Of a stretch of DNA of 6,168 nt, positions 1 to 5,584 are shown in pieces (position 1 is the stretch's first letter; every line of letters begins with the position of its first letter). The translations under genes and the position numbers were made by a program. The notes under the pieces are model-generated. The model worked only from the letters and a program-made list of their open reading frames with translations. It did no database searches and was not told the DNA's origin. Origin of the DNA: an uncultured Spirochaetia bacterium (GTDB taxonomy: Bacteria > Spirochaetota > CALGPD01); the NCBI GenBank assembly GCA_937960625.1, contig CALGPD010000291.1, forward strand, positions 1 to 6,168, given 5' to 3'.

Positions 1-2
1 TT

Positions 3-401
3 AAAAATTTTAAAGAAACCCCTAACTCAGTATTAATAGGAACGGATTCTTTTTGGGAAGGAGTGGATGTACCCGGAGATGACCTTAAATGCGTTGTTAT
101 TGTTAAACTGCCGTTTAAAGTCCCTTCCGAACCAATTTATCAAGCCCGTGCAGAGAGGATAGAGGAGGAAGGTAGCAGCGCTTTTTTTAATTATGCTTTG
201 CCTTTAAGTATAATCCGGTTTAAGCAGGGGTTTGGACGTTTAATACGAAGCACATATGATGAAGGTGTGGTTGTTTGTCTGGATAAAAGGCTTACTACTA
301 AATCTTATGGAAGGCATTTTATTGAATCTTTGCCTAATATACCCGTTATACATAGCCAGAAAGAAGATATTTTATATAATATAGAGAAATTTTTCAGATA
401 A
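3..401 (+). CDS. DinG/XPD-family ATP-dependent DNA helicase, C-terminal part (5' end outside window)
   Basis: This is the last 132 codons of a superfamily 2 DNA helicase of the DinG/XPD type, ending in TAA. The frame is open from base 3, so the gene starts upstream of the window. An in-frame GTG at 63 lies inside a helicase motif and is not a real start. Visible motifs are motif V (GTDSFWEGVDVPG, fragment residues 13-25) and motif VI (QGFGRLIRS, residues 75-83), with R79 and R82 as the likely ATP-contacting arginines. The segment between them, with LPFKVPSEP, is typical of the DinG C-terminal helicase domain. In the family these enzymes unwind DNA 5'-3' using ATP, and many carry an iron-sulfur cluster. 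That region and any N-terminal exonuclease domain would lie upstream and cannot be judged. The gene is convergent with the kinase operon, 65 nt away. It looks clearly less AT-rich than the kinase genes. Family assignment is firm; the exact subtype is not. Confidence 0.9.
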   Translation, partial: KNFKETPNSVLIGTDSFWEGVDVPGDDLKCVVIVKLPFKVPSEPIYQARAERIEEEGSSAFFNYALPLSIIRFKQGFGRLIRSTYDEGVVVCLDKRLTTKSYGRHFIESLPNIPVIHSQKEDILYNIEKFFR

Positions 402-466
402 TTTGATTAAACAATTAATTTTGCTAAAGTCAATTTTTTATATTAAATTTGTTTTTACATAAATTG

Positions 467-1867
467 CTAATGTGATAATGATTGCTGAATATTGCTTTCA
501 CTGTTTAATGTTTGGATAGAAAAATAAAAATTTGTAAAATTTTCCGGAGTGATGTCTACTCCGATTTCTCCTTTGTGGAGAATAATAATATCTTTGCAGA
601 TTTTTAAAGTTAAATCTGGATTATGTATTTTGCGTGATTTGTTAAAATCATAATTTTCATATGGCTCGAAAAAAATTTCTAATTCATTTTTAGAGAACAA
701 TTTTTCATCTACAATCATATTAAACTTGAGTAAGTTATTATTTTTATCAATACTTATATTTATTTTTGAATTGTTTTTAGATGCTTCAATTACAATTAAA
801 ATCAAATTGCTTAAAACTTTGAATATCTTCTCACTGTCTATTTTAACTTTTTGTTTAACATTGCAAATAAATTTTATATCAATATTTTTTTCTTTGGTTT
901 CAGATATATAAGTTGTTATTAGTCTTTCAACTAAATTTTGAATATTTACTTCACTATAGTTTAGCATAATTCTTCTGCTTTGAAATAGAGAAACCTGAAG
1001 AAAATCTTCAGAGATTTTTAATAAAGTTTTAGTTGTTTTATTTAAAAGCCTGATATATTCATTTAGCTCATCCGGTAGTTTTCTTTTTAATAAATAACTC
1101 GTTGATGAGAACAAAGAACCAATAACATTTTTTAGATCATGATTGACCATAGCAACGAAATTATCTTTCATTATGGATAATTCAGCTAATTCTTTATTCT
1201 TCTTTTCTAGTTCTTTAGTTTGATTTTTTATAATTATTGCTCTTGATAGTTCCCTGTATCTAATATTGTACAAAGATCTTGAAAACGCGAAGCACACAAA
1301 TACAATAACAGCACCGTTAAAATAATATCTCAATAATTGTTTCCCCGGAAAATTTAATATTGAAACTAAAACAATAAATAAAAGATAATATGAAGTATAA
1401 ATTAATAAACTGGTTTTTGGCTTTAAATTAACGATAACTGATGGACCAAATGCCCCCATTAGAAAAATGCTGATTGAACCAATAATAAGCAATCCGGCAA
1501 AAGTACCGTATAAACTTATTAATAGTATAATTATTGAAACTGATAGAGTAATAGAATTATCAGTGAATATTTTTTTTTTAATATTAGATTTTATAATAAT
1601 TAGCACATAAAAAATTAGACTACTGATAAAATAAGCAAAATGAGTTAGTGTTAAATGTAAAAATCCTGGATTATTTTTAAACCTGCCAGTTTTATATCTT
1701 GGAAAATCTACTAGTATTAGCAATGAAATTCCTAATGTTATTAAAATCAAACTGAAGTATTTTATTCTAATTAGATTAATTTTTGAAATTTCAGCATTCA
1801 ATAGTTTTTTTTCTTCACATGTTAACTTATCTTCTTTTCGGCTTTTGTTAATATTGAAGATATTCAT
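467..1867 (-). CDS. K1: six-TM histidine kinase paralog with degenerate ATPase domain (likely pseudokinase)
   Basis: This 466-aa protein is the last gene of the operon, 6 nt after K2. Six hydrophobic segments lie at about residues 37-54, 69-93, 105-122, 124-147, 152-172 and 181-201, with H71 and H76 at the start of the second. A charged coiled-coil linker (about 204-235) leads to a HisKA domain whose phospho-acceptor is H243 in N-H-D-L-K-N-V-I. D244 and N247 keep the DxxN pattern tied to phosphatase activity in HisKA proteins. The ATPase domain has the right length but has lost its catalytic boxes. The Mg-binding Asn of the N box is I358 (NLILIVIEAS). The G1 box DxGxG reads D-E-K-L-F from D387. 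The G2 box reads N-P-D-L-T-L-K from N416. Autophosphorylation is therefore unlikely. The uninterrupted frame and near-perfect DHp domain argue for a maintained pseudokinase, not a decaying gene. Phosphate acceptance in a mixed dimer, phosphatase action or allosteric control are inferences. The start is ATG with only a weak purine-rich leader; the stop is TAG. Confidence 0.88.
   Translation of the reverse strand: MNIFNINKSRKEDKLTCEEKKLLNAEISKINLIRIKYFSLILITLGISLLILVDFPRYKTGRFKNNPGFLHLTLTHFAYFISSLIFYVLIIIKSNIKKKIFTDNSITLSVSIIILLISLYGTFAGLLIIGSISIFLMGAFGPSVIVNLKPKTSLLIYTSYYLLFIVLVSILNFPGKQLLRYYFNGAVIVFVCFAFSRSLYNIRYRELSRAIIIKNQTKELEKKNKELAELSIMKDNFVAMVNHDLKNVIGSLFSSTSYLLKRKLPDELNEYIRLLNKTTKTLLKISEDFLQVSLFQSRRIMLNYSEVNIQNLVERLITTYISETKEKNIDIKFICNVKQKVKIDSEKIFKVLSNLILIVIEASKNNSKINISIDKNNNLLKFNMIVDEKLFSKNELEIFFEPYENYDFNKSRKIHNPDLTLKICKDIIILHKGEIGVDITPENFTNFYFSIQTLNSESNIQQSLSH
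1080..1111. repeat. 32-nt block identical between K1 and K2 (partner 2484-2515)
   Basis: Bases 1080-1111 and 2484-2515 are identical over 32 nt. They encode the same part of the first HisKA helix (S-S-T-S-Y-L-L-K-R-K region) just after the phospho-acceptor histidine in K1 and K2. K3 differs here in both DNA and protein. This is identity between paralogous genes, not a mobile repeat. Confidence 0.85.
1146..1173. repeat. 28-nt block identical between K1 and K3 (partner 3961-3988)
   Basis: Bases 1146-1173 and 3961-3988 are identical over 28 nt and encode M-K-D-N-F-V-A-M-V, immediately before the phospho-acceptor histidine. K2 has several mismatches here and reads M-K-N-N. K1 therefore matches K3 on one side of the histidine and K2 on the other. 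Confidence 0.85.
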
Positions 1868-1873
1868 TTTTTC

Positions 1874-3277
1874 TTAGTTCCCGACTAATTCTTTTTTTAT
1901 AACTTTGTAACTTACTGGAAGCTTAATGCAAAAATCGTTCCCTTGCCCTTTTTTACTTTTAACACTTATACTTCCTTTATGCAATTCAATGATTTTTTTA
2001 CAAATTGCTAGGCCTAATCCTGATGCTATTAAGCCGTCATTATCATAATTTGTTTTTTTTTTATAAAACCCGAATATATGTTCAATTTCGTTTTCATCCT
2101 TTCCAGGCCCGTTATCAATAAAGTGTAATTCAATTTGTCCGTTTATTTGTTCACATTTAATGAATATGCTTTTACCTTCACCGGTAAACTTTAGCGCGTG
2201 TGAAATTAAGTTACGCAGCACAGTATATATTTTTTCTTTGTCTATTTTTACAATGATTGAGCAATTAATGTTACATTTAATATTTACATTTTTATTTTTT
2301 TGAATAACTGAATATGTGTTTATAATTTCATGGATTATTTCATTAAAGTTTACTTCGCTTAAATTTAACTTTATTTTTCCGCTTTCAAATAATGAAACTT
2401 GGAGAAAATCTTCAGCAATTTGTAATAGAGTTTTCGTTGTTCTATTAAGTAGTTCTACATATTCTCTAAATTCGTTGGGAAGCTTTCTTTTTAATAAATA
2501 ACTCGTTGATGAGAATAATGAACCCATAACATTCTTTAAGTCATGGTTTACCATTGCCACGAAATTATTTTTCATTTCTGATAAGTTTATTAATTCCTGA
2601 TTCTTTTTTTCAAGTTCCTGGGTTTGATTATTAATAAGAATTGCTCTTGTTAATTCTTTCACTCTGATTTTATATAATGAACTTGAAGTGAAATAACAAA
2701 CTAAAGTTATAATAAAAGAATTAAAATAATATTTTAACAGTTGATTTGCGTAAAAATTCAATGTTGAAGCTGCAATCACAAATGAAATATAGTAAAGCAA
2801 ATACATTATAAAGGCAGTTTTAGGCTTTATATTCATCATAATCGCCATGCCAAATCCGCCCATTAAATAAATTTCAATTGACCCCACTATTAAAAGGTCC
2901 GCATATGTTCCGTATAAACTTGCTAAAAGACATAATGAAGTGTAGGTCGTGATAATTACGTTATTAGGGATTTTAAAAGATTGTATTTTAGATTTTAATA
3001 CTATAATAATAAAGACAATTAAACTGAAAGTGATATAAGCGAAATGCGTTATTGTTAGATGTATATATCCCTGATTTATTCTAAATAAACCCGCTATATA
3101 TTTGGGATAATCAAAAAATCTTAATAGAGCTACTGCTAAAACTATTAAAATTAAACTGAAATATTTTATTCTGCGGATACTAATTTTATTTAGTTCTTCA
3201 TCAATAAAATCTATTTCATCCTGATTCCGTAGTGTATTTTCAGTTTTTTTATTCGGGTTAAATTTTAATTTTCTCAT
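1874..3277 (-). CDS. K2: six-TM sensor histidine kinase with altered N and G2 boxes
   Basis: This is the middle kinase paralog, 467 aa from the chosen ATG. An in-frame ATG at 3313 would add 12 residues but has no Shine-Dalgarno and overlaps K3 by 56 nt. The ATG at 3277 has AGGA just upstream, overlaps K3 by 20 nt and aligns with the start of K1. Numbering uses this start. Six membrane helices span about 39-202, with H73 and H78 at the start of helix 2. A coiled-coil linker follows, then HisKA with H245 in N-H-D-L-K-N-V-M, then the ATPase domain. The G1 box is intact (D388-N-G390-P-G392) and the F box has F402 and F404. Two key positions deviate: the second N-box Asn is H360 (NLISHALKFT), and the first Gly of G2 is A418 (ASGLGLAI). 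ATP binding looks plausible but Mg coordination may be impaired. It most resembles K1 in its membrane region and K3 in its ATPase domain. No receiver domain is fused. The histidine kinase family call is secure; the signal is unknown. Confidence 0.92.
   Translation of the reverse strand: MRKLKFNPNKKTENTLRNQDEIDFIDEELNKISIRRIKYFSLILIVLAVALLRFFDYPKYIAGLFRINQGYIHLTITHFAYITFSLIVFIIIVLKSKIQSFKIPNNVIITTYTSLCLLASLYGTYADLLIVGSIEIYLMGGFGMAIMMNIKPKTAFIMYLLYYISFVIAASTLNFYANQLLKYYFNSFIITLVCYFTSSSLYKIRVKELTRAILINNQTQELEKKNQELINLSEMKNNFVAMVNHDLKNVMGSLFSSTSYLLKRKLPNEFREYVELLNRTTKTLLQIAEDFLQVSLFESGKIKLNLSEVNFNEIIHEIINTYSVIQKNKNVNIKCNINCSIIVKIDKEKIYTVLRNLISHALKFTGEGKSIFIKCEQINGQIELHFIDNGPGKDENEIEHIFGFYKKKTNYDNDGLIASGLGLAICKKIIELHKGSISVKSKKGQGNDFCIKLPVSYKVIKKELVGN
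2370..2391. repeat. 22-nt block identical between K2 and K3 (partner 3781-3802)
   Basis: Bases 2370-2391 and 3781-3802 are identical over 22 nt and encode the L-F-E-S-G-K-I-K stretch at the end of the second HisKA helix in K2 and K3. K1 has L-F-Q-S-R-R-I at this point and does not share the block. Confidence 0.8.
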
Positions 3278-4679
3278 TTTCCTGAAACTTCCCCAATAAT
3301 TTGTCATTTTCATTTATATTTAAAAATGGAATTTTAATACAAAAATCACTTCCTTGCCCCACTTCACTCGTTACATTTATTGTTCCTTTGTGTAAATTAA
3401 CAATCTGTCTGCAAATTGCAAGCCCAAGGCCTGTACCTTTAATAGCATTATTTTCATTTTGTTTTGCTTTTTCATATAAATTAAAAATTCTTTCAATTTC
3501 TTCTTCGTGGATGCCAATTCCGTTATCAATAACGTGTATTTCAATGTTTTCGTTTTTACTCCCGCAGATAACATCTATGTTTTTTCCTTTGTGAGTAAAC
3601 TTTATTGCATTGGAAATTAGATTACTTAAAACGGTATACATTTTTTCTCTATCAATAATGACATTTTCTGAATTTTTTATAATACAATTAATATTAATTT
3701 CCTTACTGTTTATCATAAAAGAGTATGTATTAATAACATCGTGAATTAATTCATCCAAATCAACTTCACTTAGGTCTAATTTTATTTTTCCGCTTTCAAA
3801 TAGAGATACTTGAAGAAAATCATCAGCTAATTTTAATAATGTTTTCGTTGTTTTATTCAACAATTCGACATATTCTTTAAATTCGTCAGGCAAGTCATTT
3901 TTTAAAATATACTTTGTTGATGATAGAATAGAACTCATGACATTTTTTAAATCATGGTTAACCATAGCAACGAAATTATCTTTCATTAAGGAAATCGACT
4001 TAAGTTCTACGTTTTTAACTTCTAATTTATCATTTTGCTCTTCTACAATCATCTCACTTACAATATCTCTTACTTTTATATTATATATCGAAATGGAAAT
4101 AAAAACTGACATGGTAATGATAATTGTTGAATTAACAAAATACGATGATAAGAGCCTTTCTGATATCTGAATTGAAAAAATTAGAACTATAAAAGCAGTA
4201 TAATATAAAGCAAAGAATATAATACTATACAGATGTTTTAAATAAATTGATATTGCTACTCCAAATGCTCCAAATGCGAAAATAGCAATTAAACCCTTTC
4301 TTATAACGTATGAATAAGTTATGTAGAAACATCCTGAAAGAATTACAAAAACAGCAAAATAAACAGGAAAATTTTTATACCAGCTATTTTCTTTAAAATT
4401 TATATTTACAAGAAAGAAAGAAATTACTACACCAATGAGAAAAAACATATGAGCATATACGCTGTGTTTATATTCAGGAATTGTATTCCATTTTATTTTT
4501 GAAAAGTTATAATAATCTTTAATCAGAAATGCTAATAAAATAACTATAAGCAGAATAATGATTCTTTTAATACGGTAAATATTGATTGAATTTAATTTAT
4601 TAAACAACTGTTTAATATTATTTATAGATAAATCTTTGACTGAGAAATCTGTATTTAATTTATACTTATATAAACCCAT
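3258..4679 (-). CDS. K3: six-TM sensor histidine kinase with all catalytic boxes intact
   Basis: This is the first kinase of the operon, 473 aa from the ATG at 4679. That ATG is preceded by GGAAG with 5-nt spacing; GTG codons at 4682 and 4685 are too close to this site to be likely starts. Six hydrophobic helices lie at about 39-57, 73-93, 103-123, 129-146, 148-171 and 180-200, with H72 and H77 at the start of helix 2. I recognise no PAS, HAMP or large periplasmic domain, so sensing probably occurs within the membrane domain. A coiled-coil linker (about 201-236) leads to HisKA with phospho-acceptor H242 in N-H-D-L-K-N-V-M. The HATPase_c domain is complete: N box NLISNAIKFT (N353, N357), G1 D385-N-G387-I-G389, F box F399 and G2 GTGLGLAI (G415, G417, G419). 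It should autophosphorylate by the normal route. The target is unknown, because no response regulator is in the unit. Its membrane region has diverged most from those of K1 and K2. Confidence 0.93.
   Translation of the reverse strand: MGLYKYKLNTDFSVKDLSINNIKQLFNKLNSINIYRIKRIIILLIVILLAFLIKDYYNFSKIKWNTIPEYKHSVYAHMFFLIGVVISFFLVNINFKENSWYKNFPVYFAVFVILSGCFYITYSYVIRKGLIAIFAFGAFGVAISIYLKHLYSIIFFALYYTAFIVLIFSIQISERLLSSYFVNSTIIITMSVFISISIYNIKVRDIVSEMIVEEQNDKLEVKNVELKSISLMKDNFVAMVNHDLKNVMSSILSSTKYILKNDLPDEFKEYVELLNKTTKTLLKLADDFLQVSLFESGKIKLDLSEVDLDELIHDVINTYSFMINSKEININCIIKNSENVIIDREKMYTVLSNLISNAIKFTHKGKNIDVICGSKNENIEIHVIDNGIGIHEEEIERIFNLYEKAKQNENNAIKGTGLGLAICRQIVNLHKGTINVTSEVGQGSDFCIKIPFLNINENDKLLGKFQENEKIKI
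3280..3283 (-). promoter_or_regulatory. Short-spaced ribosome binding site that decides the K2 start
   Basis: On the minus strand AGGA precedes the ATG at 3277 by only two to three bases, with GGGGAA farther upstream. It lies inside the end of the K3 coding region, whose TAA is at 3260-3258, so K2 translation may be coupled to K3. The upstream ATG codons at 3313 and 3307 have no comparable site, which supports the 3277 start. Confidence 0.45.
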
Positions 4680-4709
4680 CACCACTTCCAGTTTTTTTAA
4701 GATTTTTTA

Positions 4710-5402
4710 TTAATATCTGAAATTATTTAATTGAACACCCACTGTTTTATGTAAATAATATATACCAAAAGAAATATAAACTCCTATATTATTGAAATTC
4801 GCGTCATTTTTTAGAACGTTCAAAACTCCAGCAATTATTGAAATTTCCATAGAAAATAACACTCTTTCTTTTAATGCCCAATAGTTAAAATTAATTTTAA
4901 TTATTGCGCTCAAATCAAATCTATTAACATTATACATTATGTCGTGATCATCAATTTCCGCATATGTTAAAAATGAAAATACAAAGCCCACCCCCGCAGA
5001 CAATAATTTCCCGAACAACCAGTATTTTCCAATTGCATTTAAGTCAATATAGTGTAAGTTTAAACTGTGTTTTCCGCCGTCAACATCATGAACCCGTTCC
5101 CCGGCTCTACGGTATAAAAGTTCATATTCCATGCCCCAATTATCACGTATAATAAAATTAGCGCCAAACCCGGTATGAAATACAAGTTTCCCTCTTTTAT
5201 CCTGTTTGGTTGTGCCGTAAGAATAATCATTTGGCGAAATATCTATTAATCCAACCTCAAGCATTGCGCCGCCGTATCCAAGCCCGCCTTTAACACCGTA
5301 ATAAATATCCCAGTTTTTTGTATCAACGGCTAATGCTTTACCGGTAAATATAAATGAAAAACAAAAAACACAAATAATAAAAGTTTGCTTAGGTTTTAAC
5401 AT
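4710..5402 (-). CDS. Exported outer-membrane beta-barrel protein, PorT/OmpX-like
   Basis: This is the first gene of the operon, 230 aa from the ATG at 5402. A GTG two codons upstream (5408) is possible, but it falls inside the GGTG Shine-Dalgarno that sits 5 nt before this ATG. Residues 1-25 form a clear signal peptide: lysines at 3 and 5, a hydrophobic core, and A-L-A before V26 as a signal peptidase I site, with no lipobox cysteine. The mature part alternates polar and hydrophobic residues, is rich in Gly, Tyr and Phe, and ends in aromatic F-R-Y, as expected for a barrel of roughly eight strands. The segment M-E-Y-E-L-L-Y-R-R-A-G resembles small outer-membrane barrels of the PorT/OMP_b-brl type. 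I cannot name a specific function. It lies 30 nt upstream of K3 with no terminator between, so it is probably co-transcribed with the kinases. It could be a sensory partner, a target of the same regulation, or only an operon neighbour. Confidence 0.8.
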   Translation of the reverse strand: MLKPKQTFIICVFCFSFIFTGKALAVDTKNWDIYYGVKGGLGYGGAMLEVGLIDISPNDYSYGTTKQDKRGKLVFHTGFGANFIIRDNWGMEYELLYRRAGERVHDVDGGKHSLNLHYIDLNAIGKYWLFGKLLSAGVGFVFSFLTYAEIDDHDIMYNVNRFDLSAIIKINFNYWALKERVLFSMEISIIAGVLNVLKNDANFNNIGVYISFGIYYLHKTVGVQLNNFRY

Positions 5403-5437
5403 AATCACACCGGAGTAAAAAAATTATTTCAATAACA

Positions 5438-5466
5438 ATCATATAATATCTATTATAGTTTTGCAA
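5438..5466 (-). promoter_or_regulatory. Predicted promoter for the barrel-kinase operon
   Basis: Read on the minus strand, TTGCAA (5466-5461) and TATGAT (5443-5438) are separated by 17 nt, matching sigma-70 consensus at four and five of six positions. Transcription would begin near 5431, about 29 nt before the barrel ATG. An alternative is the perfect TATAAT at 5457-5452, but its -35 position is only an A-rich run. Either would drive all four minus-strand genes, since no other sizeable gap interrupts the unit. I saw no convincing operator palindrome. Confidence 0.42.
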
Positions 5467-5483
5467 GGAAATCCTTTTTTGTT

Positions 5484-5511
5484 TTGACATTTTTATTTTT
5501 CCTGATATTTT
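5484..5511 (+). promoter_or_regulatory. Predicted sigma-70 promoter for the rhomboid-like gene
   Basis: A perfect -35 box TTGACA (5484-5489) is followed after 16 nt by TATTTT (5506-5511). The -10 is extended by TG one base before it (5503-5504). Transcription would begin near 5518 and leave a leader of about 65 nt before the ATG at 5585. The -10 matches consensus at only four of six positions, but the extended TG and the perfect -35 compensate. In such AT-rich DNA chance -10 matches are common; the TTGACA is the informative part. Confidence 0.55.
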
Positions 5512-5584
5512 TGTTGATTTTTTAACTTGTGCTGTGTTAGATTTTATTTTCTTATGAATTATTTTATCGGGAAATTTAATATTA

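Noticed and set aside
63..401. A separate small gene starting at GTG 63
   Set aside because: The same frame is open back to base 3 and encodes the first half of helicase motif V, so the GTG is an internal valine of a truncated gene.
402..466. A bidirectional terminator between the helicase and K1
   Set aside because: The spacer is AT-rich with T runs, but I found no stable GC-containing hairpin; only a loose similarity between 417-427 and 461-470 is visible.
467..1867. K1 as a pseudogene
   Set aside because: There is no frameshift or premature stop, and the membrane and dimerisation domains are as well kept as in K2, so a functional pseudokinase fits better.
3377..3574. Minus-strand open frame inside K3 in another frame
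   Set aside because: It overlaps the HATPase region of K3, where the catalytic motifs are read in the K3 frame, and shows no features of its own.
3301..3594. Plus-strand open frames opposite the kinase and barrel genes (also near 726-911, 2316-2501, 3937-4170 and 4964-5152)
   Set aside because: They lie wholly antisense to genes with strong protein motifs, have no ribosome binding site or recognisable domain, and are expected shadows in AT-rich coding DNA.
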